Assembly: GCA_011032825.1 (NCBI GenBank)
Contig: JAADJZ010000017.1
Location: 930,001-994,000 of the forward strand
From: Massariosphaeria phaeospora
Taxonomy: Eukaryota; Ascomycota; Dothideomycetes; Pleosporales
Direction of reading: 5' to 3'
Length of the DNA: 64,000 nt
Below the pieces are notes generated by a model. That model was given only the letters and a program-made list of their open reading frames with translations. It did not search any database and had not been told where the DNA came from. Positions 55,451 to 64,000 of the stretch are shown piece after piece (positions within the stretch are counted from its first letter, which is position 1; the number at the start of each line of letters is the position of its first letter). Made by a program: the position numbers and the translations under genes.

Positions 55451-55614
55451 TGTCGCGGTCAGTGCAAGCAGTGCGTAGGGAATTGAGAATTGAACTAAGG
55501 TTGTATTATCTAGAAGCTACGGAGTTTGTAGGTGCAAAAGCACAGACAGCGCTAGTCCTAGATAAGCGTAGTACCCTTATCCATCTCATAGGGTAAGAGC
55601 TATAAACCGTGACA
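55451..55614 (-). repeat. LTR (5' LTR of the minus-strand element)
   Basis: 164 bp. All three differences from the other copy are A here and G there on the plus strand. One of them, TGAG to TAAG, is in a TpG context. Confidence 0.95.
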
Positions 55615-56805
55615 TTAGGTGTAATTGCACCTTTCTACCTCTACAAGCCCTACTAGACATTACCTAGTATGCTAGATACAATAGAGCTTTGTAGGGGCAG
55701 AGGTACACTTTCTACCTATTATTACATATTTATATACTGTCAAGAGGGTTCCCCCAAGTCTATCGTTATCAGAATTGGATTCTGCCAAGGGGTTGGCTTA
55801 GACCATTCTATTTTCTAGTCGATTTAGACCCCCGATGACACTACGAGAAAACTTCGCAGTCTCATACATCGTCAAAGCTCTGTACGAAGATTGAGTTAAG
55901 GATAAATTGATCTCCATACACACATAGAGGACGATGATGTCAAGAAAGATAGATACAGGTTTTCGCGTGCTCCCTGAAGAAAGGTTCTACCTACACTTCG
56001 AACCCTGTATATGTTCGATCTCAGGATCACTATACTTTTGGGGCTATCTCTGGAGAGGCACTTCGAGAGTAGTCGCACCTCTAGGTGGTACATTTAGCCT
56101 AGAGAAAAGATGCCATGGGCGGACCAAGCCCGAGACATTTTTGAACCTAGTTAGGTGAACGATAGTTTTAGTGCAGCATGCAATGCACGACTTTTGACGG
56201 AAGGTTGACTTGTAAAAAGGAAAGACGGAGCGATGCTGCATACCGGATGTCCCGCTTCCGGTAGTTCGCGATGGGTTGTTTCGGCCCGAGCATTCACCCC
56301 ACCGATCAGTCCATCCTTGACAATCATCACTTCCAAGCCGGCCATTGATTGCGGCACAGCGCTCGTGTGCATCGCCTGCGGCACAGAATGAAGTCCGGAC
56401 GGGGTAAAGTGACAACGTAGACACTGATTGGGTAGGGATCGCGCTAGAACCTCCCGCCACAATGGATCAGCAGCGCTGGTTGTTCCATTGACTCTCACTC
56501 TCTCGGGACTCTGAACCATGCCTGGAAGCACATATTCTGGGATCCTCTTATAGCTGCTGCCTTTAGCTTCGCCTCTTTTCATCTATCCTGTCCGACTTGG
56601 CCTTGCCTTGTTTTCGTCGTCCCCCAGTTATTCCCTTCCCTCGATCATGGAGCGAATTTATTTGCATGCCTAGTCCAAGCCATCGCCGGCTGCGCGATAC
56701 TCAACTACATGAACCTTCAATAGCAGACTACGAGAGTGGATCCTTTGACCTAGATACCCCATCGACTCCGAAAACTTCTCACGATCCACCCCGCGTATCT
56801 TAATT
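55615..56805. other. Repeat-bearing intergenic region
   Basis: Contains MITE copy D and the promoter of the MFS gene. A 45-codon frame ending at 56803, just before the MFS ATG (MPSPSHRRLRDTQLHEPS..), looks like an MFS cytosolic tail. It is separated from the gene by a stop and may be an upstream ORF or a lost N-terminal extension. Confidence 0.5.
55634..55755 (-). repeat. MITE-like repeat, copy D (inverted), with clear hairpin
   Basis: TACCTCTACAAGCCCTACTA and, inverted, TAGAGCTTTGTAGGGGCAGA, then GGTA form an imperfect palindrome of about 75 bases. The outer end is ATACTGTCAAGAGGGTTC, as in copy B. Confidence 0.7.
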
Positions 56806-58466
56806 ATGGCCTCAAACAACCATCGCGATGTTAGCACTACAAAGTTGGTGCTCATCATGATTGGGTTATGTCTCGCTGTCTTTTTAACAGGAATGGTCGG
56901 TTATCCCTCACGCTCCTCACGAACTATCACTCACATTGCTTAGGACCAAACTATTCTTGCAACAGCTGCACCAACGATTAGTGAAGAATTCGATGCGTTG
57001 AACGACATTGCGTGGTGGACAAACATCTATCTGCTCACCCTTAGCAGTTTCCAACTCTTCTACGGCAAGCTTTACAGTTTATTCTCGATCAAACTGGTCT
57101 ACATTCTTGCTATCGTAGTATTCGAAATCGGGTCCCTTATATGCACGACCGCACCCAACTCAATCGCGCTGATACTTGGCCGTGCAATCTCAGGCCTAGG
57201 AGCCTCAGGGATATGTTCCGGCGGCGTTCTAATCACGACGAAAATCATACCACTTTCCCGTCGACCGGCATATCTGGGCATCATGTCGGCTGTTTTCGGC
57301 GTCGCCGCTATCGCTGGACCGTTCATTGGTGGCGCCTTGACCGACAGATCGACCTGGAGATGGTGCTTCGGTATCAATCTTCCAATCGGTGCCTTGACAA
57401 TCGTCATCTGTATTCTTCTGGTTCATCTTCCGCCTGAGGCGCGTGCTCAGTCGCTTCAACTCAAAGACAAGATCCGAGAGTTCGATGTGCCCGGGACGTT
57501 GCTCATGGTTGCGGGCCTGGTATGTCTTCTACTTGGACTGCAATGGGGAGGCAGCATGTACCCATGGAGCAACGGGCGTGTCATCTCGGTGCTCGTCGTC
57601 TCTGCAGTATTACTACTTGCTTTCATCGCGTTGCAGGTTTTCAGCCAGCCTTCGAAGTCAAAGACCATCCGTCAACCATCAGTAAGAACCGCGACATCTG
57701 GTTTGCGGCAAGCTACGCCGTCACCCTCACCGGCGGTATCTACGTGGTCATGCTCTATCTCCCGTTCTGGTTCCAGATTGTTCGCAACGGCAATGCTCTT
57801 ACCTCAGGAGTACTATTGACGCCAACCATCGGCGCATACGTCGTGGGCTCTATACTGGCCGGCGGAATGACGAGCGCCATTGGATACTACAACCCGGGAA
57901 TGATTCTCGGCACAATCTGTCTGATTCCCGGCGCGGTGCTCTTAGCGACTTTGAAGCCCAGCACGTCCACCAAGAATATCATAGGCTTCGAATTGCTTTA
58001 CGGCTTTGGGGCTGGCTTCGGATTCGGTCAGCCAAGCTACGTAGTTCAGACCCTTCTTCCGGATTCCGACGTTCCCATCGGCGTCACTTTCATCACGCTG
58101 GTGCAGAACCTCAGCGCGTCGATATTTGTCGCAGTTGGACAGAGCGTGTTCCAAAACAGTCTGCATGAAGGACTTACAGATGTGTCTCAAGGAGGGATCA
58201 GCCAGGAATCACTTCAGACCGGTGCAAAGGACTTGATCGCCTCTTTGCCAGCGGACGATCGGCTCAAAGCACTGGGAATTTTCAGTGACTCTCTCATTCG
58301 CACCATGTACATTCCTCTTGCATTAGCCTGTGCGACCACAATCGGAGCGTTAGGTACGCGCTGGTCTTCAATGAAGAAGGCCCAGCCTTCCTCTTCTGAG
58401 GCGCGCGAACCTAACAAGGAGGAAAGCGAGAAACCGATATCTGACACTAGTGTAACCGCAGCTTAG
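56806..58466 (+). pseudogene. MFS exporter (DHA/GliA-like), single frameshift
   Basis: Exon 1 is 56806-56895 (MASNNHRDVSTTKLVLIMIG..). The 48-nt intron is GTCGGT..CTTAG. Exon 2 starts with DQTILATAAPTI, the TM1 signature. Landmarks follow in one frame: YGKLYSLFSIK (loop 2-3), GRAISGLGASGICSGGVLIT, GPFIGGALTD and WRWCFGINLPIG. Near 57638 the frame moves by one base, with no intron able to account for it. The rest (NRDIWFAASYAVTLTGGIYV, then VGSILAGG and GFGFGQPSYVV) runs undisturbed to 58466. One lost base would explain this; a sequencing or assembly error cannot be excluded. The family exports fungal metabolites, including gliotoxin-type compounds. Confidence 0.78.
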
Positions 58467-59041
58467 TGATACGTTGGTAGATTATAATTAATAAGTTCAA
58501 GTATTGCTGCGATCTTTGCCTATCTAGTTGCGGATCTTGTCAAGACCATTCGTCACTTCGACCGCAATTCGCAAAAAGACACGTGCTGACTAATCCAAAC
58601 ATCGGAGCTTGTGTCACCACATCCACGTGACTAGAATTACCCCACCCTGCTAATATAATTTATTGCTAATACAGAGATCGTAGGCGAACTCCTTAACAGT
58701 GTATAGGATTTTAGCAATACATAGGTTATCTACCTTTCCCTCTACAAAGCCCTACTGTATCTTCTATACAGGGTATGGTCTAGAAAGAGGATGTAAGAGG
58801 AAGTGCGTATGATAACTGACTACGCGTCCCAAGGATGATACGAAATTGGATCAGCATTGCCAGTCGCTAGCGAGATTGCCTGAGCATAGTGAGCACGTAG
58901 TGACAGCCCGATGAAAATACGAGGATCTTCGCCGACGCCTATCTTTTTAGTTATCTAAACCGGCTGATATCATCAGGAAATATCTAAGAAAACAACAGCC
59001 GTGACTATATCCATCGACAGATATCAATCGTCGGTCGACTT
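58467..59041. other. Convergent intergenic region with MITE copy E
   Basis: 3' flanks of the MFS gene and the P450 relic; apart from the repeat nothing was seen. Confidence 0.5.
58693..58790 (+). repeat. MITE-like repeat, copy E
   Basis: Same block order as copy A: TTAACAGTGTA, GATTTTAGCAATACATAG, TACCTTT, CTACAAAGCCCTACTGTATC, then GGGTATGGTCTAG. Confidence 0.65.
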
Positions 59042-60778
59042 CTACTTCGTACCTCCGGTACGCTTTGAAACTGTAATAGGCAAGTCCTCCGCCATATACA
59101 AATTGAAGTTGTGCTTTACTCCATGCTCCAATTTCCTCATAGCCTCATCTCTTGTTCTCTCCCATGCCAACCCTCGATCTCCGTTCACAGCCGCCAGCGT
59201 ACTTTCCTCAACTGCAAGCTCCACGTTGTAATCTTTGAAGATAGTTGCCACAGCCCCCATCAACTGCATCTGCGCGAATGGCTTCCCGGGACATTTGCGG
59301 AACCCCAATGCGAACGGCCAGTAGTACGATTCGTCACAATCCGAACGATCCACCCATCGCTGTGGATCGAAATCGATCGCATGGGAATGGTGGAGTTCGG
59401 CTCGGCGTTGCTCGGATACGTCCTTCCGTGGAGGCCACGCGGACCGCTTTTGGAACCCTGCGGGGAAGTCGATCATGCATTTCGTCTCGGGAGGAATGAC
59501 ATGCTGTTTGCCAAGGGAGTCGTGGACAGTGACCGGTGCGACGGTTTTGCGCACACCAAACCCTATCACGGCATATACTCGCATGACCTCTTTCAAGCAG
59601 GCGCCCGCAAAGCCATCCTGGAGTGCCGCAACGTCTTGGGTTGTCCAGTCTTCGTGTTTTCGATCGCCTAGTTGGCGGTCCAGTTCTTTTTATACCTCTT
59701 CTTGATAGTTTGGATACACTGCCATAAGGAAGATCATGAAGGAAAGGGTGTTGCCCGTTGTGTCATGCCCAGCCAGTAAGGTCACAAACAAGTTTCCATA
59801 CACGCTTCCTTCTGGTAGGGCGGGGTGTCGTCCATCGGATGTCCCGGCTACCACGATAGCTTCCAGCAGACTCTTCGCTAGTCTTGGCTGTTGCTTATCT
59901 ATTCTTTCCAAAGTCTTAGCCCGCATATCTTTCAAATGGCCGGTCAAAGCCTGCAGAGCGTTTTATGCTTTCCGCAGCCCTTTGATGGGGAGCTTGAGAA
60001 TCTTTCGTGGTACCATGAAGATCAGTCCAGCCCGTTCGATAACGGTGAACAGCGCAGTCTCGAAATCGGTTTCGTCCACTTTCTCCTCTTCCTTCCAGTC
60101 AAGTTTCCGATCGAAGAAGACACTGGAAAGTACGTGTAGCACCAGGCACGATGTCGAGCTCTTCACATTCGCGATATACCCGGGATTGTTGCCGCGAAAC
60201 CAATGGGCAATCAGGCCCTCGGCTTCCTGAATCGTCTCTCTCCATACCATCTCGTTCATGGAAGGATTGAGTGCCGAGGTTATGATCTTGCGGTGGTATT
60301 TCCACTCGTCACCTTCGACGGTCGATATATTGGGTCCCCAGATGTTCAGGAATTGCAAGTTTTCGATCGCGGCTTGCACTTTCGGCGACGAGTAAAGTTG
60401 TTTCACGACGACCGGATCACAAGTATAGAACATGGTGGCGCTGGGAGTAGCGAACATGACGTTGTCGCTACCCACTTTCTCGAATGGCTTATGTCCGACA
60501 TCCCACAGTTTCCAGATCTGCAGCAACCTGCTTGTGTTAGCTCGCCACACAAAAAGAGGTACAGGCGCCTTACGGAAGCCAAGGGTGTGTCCAAGATTCA
60601 GGAAGCAATTCGATGTAAGGCGCCACGAGGGATTGAAGAACCAACCACCATAAATCGTTAATATGTACGCTACGGGTCGGTCAGAAAATGCGTCAACTGA
60701 GTGCAGCTTTGAGCAGCTTACGGTGAAAGAAACGCCGGGAATCCAGTCGCTTGGGCGAGATGAAAATTCCTTCGCCAT
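59042..60778 (-). pseudogene. Cytochrome P450 with two in-frame stops
   Basis: On the minus strand: VEGDEWKYHRKIITSALNP (C-helix), LLAGHDTTGNTL (I-helix oxygen-binding motif), KEVMRV (ExxR), FDPQRWVDR and FALGFRKCPGKPFAQ with the haem Cys. The frame is one and the same but holds TAA at 59963-59965 (after GLRKA) and at 59690-59692 (after YQEEV, before KELDRQLG). Both would be Gln if the first base were C. The N-terminus needs one or two introns that I could not settle. A GTAAGG..GCTAACA..GCAG intron near 60530-60575 would switch to a frame reading IELLPESWTHPWLP, typical of P450s. The gene product as it stands would lack the haem site. Confidence 0.8.
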
Positions 60779-61887
60779 GGTAGAATCTTCAAAGTCAGAG
60801 CTGAAATGAAGATGCAAGTCAGTGCAATAGCAATCGACAGATACATAACGATATAGAGGAAACTGCTCAATGTCTAGCACTCGTAACAGTATTTGGCAGG
60901 TCGCGGATGTTATATTATCAAACTGCGATGGCGCAATGAACGTGATAGACGAGGATAAAAGAGATATAAGAAGGGGCTTTGGCCAGGAGAGTGCCTTGAC
61001 GGACTGATAACGCAGCACGGATTCTCGCACGAGCCAAGCTTCGGGAACAGACGGATAGACAATTCGAGTCAGGTAACAGCCAACATGCAGCTCATTTTCG
61101 CTCTGTCTATATAGGCAGAATACTGGCTTTGGCGGATACTTGCTTGTTGGGCATGCGCCTCATGCAGTGTCGCGGCGTACTTTGATAAGAAACGCGGCGG
61201 AGGTCCGATCGGTGAGCATAGCATATGCTGGGTTACTGCACAAACGCTAATATGAACTGAGTTGTAGTCAAGCTTGGGGCAGGTTGCTGTGACTTGGTGT
61301 TGCGGGAATGTGAGGCAAGTGGTAACTACTTCTGAGCTACATCTGTGGCGCCATAGAGAACTCTAGTGTTGTCTGACCGCAACTACCTAGGTATGGTCTC
61401 ATGCGGCACGGTCGAGGCACGGAAAATTTTCTTTACGTGCACTACGATTAACCATGAGTAAGCCAGAATCACGATATGGTATTTGAAGAAATCGTGACGC
61501 ATATTGCTATCCAGACGATGTAAATATCCGATCCCCGTCTATCCAAGACGGATACTATCCAAATGTTGTCTACAATTGTTCTTCAGCTCTTGTAACTGAG
61601 ACGTCGAAATCATGGCGAGGAAGATGATCACATCCAAAGCGAAAGAGCTGCCCGTCCACGCTTCACTAAGTATGGGGGAGTTCAAGCAAGGGCCAAGGCT
61701 TACCTCCTCCCTTCCATGACGTATAAATTGAACCGCTAACAGTAGGATGGAGTTTAGGAAAGCACAGTCAATGAAAAGTGCTGCAGACGTTCGACAGTAG
61801 ATTTTCGCGTAGCCCCCCAAACACTGACAGCCGCAACCCTTATCCGGACCGCAACGGCAAGTCTTCGAGTTAAGAACAGCTGCAGGA
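60779..61887. other. Intergenic region, no gene seen
   Basis: 5' side of the P450 relic and 3' flank of the methyltransferase. A frame on the minus strand at 61539-61928 overlaps the methyltransferase end and has no features. Confidence 0.5.
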
Positions 61888-62901
61888 TTAAATAGTCTTA
61901 CGACTAACGACGCACGTCCACTTGACATCTACATAGGCACCCGCAGCATGTTCGCCGGCTAACTGCTCGATGTATTCCTCAATATTCGGGTTTGCGTAAA
62001 GATACTCCGAAAGCCCAAGCAGAACTGTCTGCGCGCCGACAGGAAGGTAGTGCTGCGAATTTTCATGCTTCTCTTCTACTAGGACTTCGAGCTTTAGCTC
62101 CTCGAAAAGCTGTGGGAGAGCATGCACCCAGCTGCATTTATTAGCGGGGGGATTTTAAGAGTGGCCGAAATCGATTTGAACTCACTCATAGGAGCTGCGC
62201 GGCGTAGGCTTGTCCCAGGTCTTGACTAGCTTGTCACACGCTGGAGTCGGCGCTCCGCCGTTCCGGGCCAGCACATATGCCGTCCGTGGCAATGGCTCCA
62301 TCCATTGTAGGTACCCCCCGGGCTCTACCACATAGTCAGTACTTTGTTTGGACATGTACAACCAACCATACTTAGAAGTGTGAGCAAGTTCTCCATTAAT
62401 GGCTTGGCAACATCATCGTTGATGATGCATAGCCAAAATCTTGCGTGGACAATGTCAAACTGCCCGAGGTATTCATCAGGGAATGGTTTGAAACAGTCAT
62501 GGGTCCAGAAGTGGGTGTTGGATTTGCGGAACGGCGCTGGGGGGAATTGAGCCGCGGAAATATCGATGGCATCGATTTTGGCATCGGGCAACTGGACTGC
62601 TATCTCGCCCGCCCAGATGCTTTTCATGACTCCTGTCAGCACATATGCATCGAAAAGGCGTCAGTTACGGCCTTGTCTTACCCTGTGCCAGTTCCAACAT
62701 CAGCAATACGGAGGTTATCCTTTTCCGTAGGAATCTCGGGATGTAGGAGATATCCGGTAATCCCCTTCATCCAGAAATGGTTGAAGTTAAGTCTAAAACA
62801 AGTCAGACCAAACGAGCGCGTAGCGGAGTGCATTGATTTGCCGACCTTGTAGACGCCAGAGCATTGCGCTTGAGAGGGTACGGCAAGCTGTCGGACGCCA
62901 T
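61888..62901 (-). CDS. SAM-dependent methyltransferase, LaeA/GliN-like
   Basis: Five exons join in frame: 62901-62846, 62792-62682, 62619-62372, 62324-62186 and 62131-61888, for 265 residues. Introns are 47-62 nt. The sequence opens MASDSLPYPLKRNALASTRL, then NFNHFWMKGITGYLL. IADVGTGTGIWAGEIAVQLP, motif I of class I methyltransferases, is created exactly at an exon junction. DAIDISAAQFPP, then FDIVHARFWLCII (motif II) and LLKPGGYLQWMEP (motif III) follow. A small additional 5' exon cannot be excluded. Such enzymes methylate secondary metabolites or act like LaeA in regulation. The gene is intact, unlike its neighbours. Confidence 0.85.
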
Positions 62902-63895
62902 GATAAACTCAATATTCTCATGAGCGCGTGAAAAGTACAGCCAGCTCAGCCATCATAAAGTCTAGCCATAGACTTTATATCAAGTACCCCGCTTCGGCTA
63001 CAGATGTCAGTGCTTGGAAAGGATGGACACGCGCGAGTGCTTCGCGCGAGCAGCTCATAGCGGGGCCCTAGGTGGTGTGGGATCGCTGGAATCGAAAGAA
63101 TGCCCGCTCGGTATGAGACGTGCTCCAATTGTAGCGACAAGCTCACAATACTTAGCATCGCTCGAATAATAGTTCGAGGCACAGAACTTTAAGAACCTCA
63201 TGTAGGTCCAAATTGAGCTGTATATCAGAGCTAGAGGCTGTCTTCACTCCCCAGTAAGGTTCAAGCGATACTACATCTCTTAATTTAGCAGGTCATTGTC
63301 TCCCCGCGTGCTGAGAAGCGTGCGATAAGCAGAGTAAATCTAGGAATAGAAATTGTGCAAGCAGCAGGATGATAGATCGTACTTGTTCGAGCAGCCACGT
63401 CCTACATAGACGAACACTCCACCCAAGCCGCCTCCGCGCGTCTCCGCTGTAAATGTTCGATAGATTCCCTCTTGTTATTAGCCCAGTAGCATCGAAGGAT
63501 TTAACTTAACGTTCGTAGGATTCCGCCCTGCCCTGCTTCCCGCCCTAACCCCTCGTTGTGGTGCTACATGACAAATAGGATCGCTAGCCTGAAGAAGTTA
63601 CTATGACCATAAAATTAGGGTTAGCACCCAAATGGACGGAGCCGGAGGATTCACCAAGGAGCGGCCGATGCGCACTGGTGGAGATCTCAGTCGGGACCAA
63701 TGACGAGTTGGGACGCACCACTCACGTGACGAGTGACATTCCAAGGCTGCGGCAACTGACCCTGCATCCGTGGCTCATCCGCCAGGAGTTACTAATTTCT
63801 ACGCCCGGGGCGTAGTAGCGTTGGGGGCCGTATTTATCGACGCGGGGCGTATAAACCAGTATATACGCCGTCATTTCTCTTCTCAACACCCAAAC
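62902..63895. other. Intergenic region and promoter of the rightmost gene
   Basis: No gene. GTATAAACC at about 63849-63857 and TATATAC at 63860-63866 give a strong TATA signal 40-47 bases before the ATG at 63896. Confidence 0.5.
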
Positions 63896-64000
63896 ATGGA
63901 GCACGTCGCCCAAATTTATTCTCAGGCGGCGTCTTTGTGGGACGGCCTTTCGCAGAATAACGCATCCAGCATCATGTCTCTCGCAAACCTGACCTCCTAC
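63896..64000 (+). CDS. Start of an unidentified gene, cut by the window end
   Basis: ATG at 63896 after CCAAAC opens a frame of 35 codons to the last base: MEHVAQIYSQAASLWDGLSQ, then NNASSIMSLANLTSY. It has no clear signal peptide and no recognisable domain yet. A nearby TATA signal supports a real start. Family unknown. Confidence 0.5.
   Translation, partial: MEHVAQIYSQAASLWDGLSQNNASSIMSLANLTSY

Larger units (their letters stand above)
50231..55614 (-). mobile_element. Ty1/copia-type LTR retrotransposon, degenerate, minus orientation
   Basis: Bounded by two 164-bp LTRs (TG..CA ends) and flanked by a perfect 5-bp duplication TTAGG (50226-50230 and 55615-55619), so it is one complete insertion. 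On the minus strand, in order, there are a gag-like frame (54668-54940), a CCHC-like CICKKKHWYTNC (near 54390), protease WIVDPGSNTHVVN (near 53965-54000), integrase fragments (52988-53173), and reverse transcriptase with YVND instead of YVDD at 51512-51523. The RNase H region is near 50503-50899 (STTESKLLSLSLAAS and WCDNQQTVGIV). The order integrase before reverse transcriptase defines copia. Many stops, chiefly TAG and TAA, break the polyprotein. It cannot be autonomous. Confidence 0.93.

Noticed and set aside
55934..56582. Plus- and minus-strand frames between the retrotransposon and the MFS gene
   Set aside because: No domain features; they overlap each other on both strands in repeat-adjacent DNA.
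1..64000. CRISPR arrays, bacterial operons, riboswitches and rRNA genes
   Set aside because: None seen. The sequence is eukaryotic (fungal), and no direct-repeat/spacer pattern or rRNA-like sequence was noticed.

Overview
The window is nuclear DNA of a filamentous ascomycete, most likely a Dothideomycete (class inferred from the gene families, not proven). The genes carry short introns (44-170 nt) with GT..CTAAC/CTGAC..AG signals. They include an AA9 lytic polysaccharide monooxygenase with a CBM1, a HET-domain protein, SAT4/rhodopsin-like membrane proteins and a MYND/DUF4470 protein. Splice sites given below were read by eye. Each was checked by requiring that the joined exons stay in frame and match the family.

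Layout. 1-17 kb: the C-terminal end of a BTB protein; a degenerate repeat array; a 14-TM-type MFS transporter with one in-frame stop; a rhodopsin-like membrane protein; a P450 relic; a cytosolic serine hydrolase; the AA9 enzyme; and the divergent housekeeping pair VPS51/RMI1. 17-34 kb: a HET gene followed by a run of BTB paralogs. Six are complete (20464, 21782, 23451, 30779-31575, 32306-33009, 33349) and a seventh is partial at the left edge. Interspersed among them are glyoxalase I, a small uncharacterised three-exon gene, an F-box-like gene with an in-frame stop, and a wrecked subtilisin-like (S8) protease. Five of the six complete BTB genes have a first coding exon of exactly 47 nt (the other has 44 nt). 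All six have a phase-2 intron at the same place, although the encoded N-terminal 15 or so residues are not conserved. 35-44 kb: a secreted HExxH metallopeptidase with six exons, a nucleotidyltransferase with an MJ1316 domain, a second F-box-like gene, and the MYND protein.

44-64 kb looks like an accessory compartment. It holds a 5.4-kb Ty1/copia-type LTR retrotransposon (164-bp LTRs, TTAGG target-site duplication), five copies of a small MITE-like repeat and long gene-poor stretches. It also holds a set of genes typical of a secondary-metabolite cluster: a GliT-like FAD/dithiol oxidoreductase (frameshift), an MFS exporter (frameshift), a P450 (two in-frame stops) and an apparently intact LaeA/GliN-like methyltransferase. 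No backbone synthase (NRPS/PKS) lies inside the window, so this reads as the edge or the remains of a cluster. Three of the nonsense changes in the window fit CAA/CAG to TAA/TAG transitions, and the retrotransposon shows similar damage, which suggests RIP-like mutation.

The observations most worth following up are the BTB array with its fixed exon-1 architecture, the stop codon in the first MFS gene that sits inside a possible 45-nt in-frame exitron, the decayed cluster, and the dispersed repeats, one of which has entered a BTB intron.
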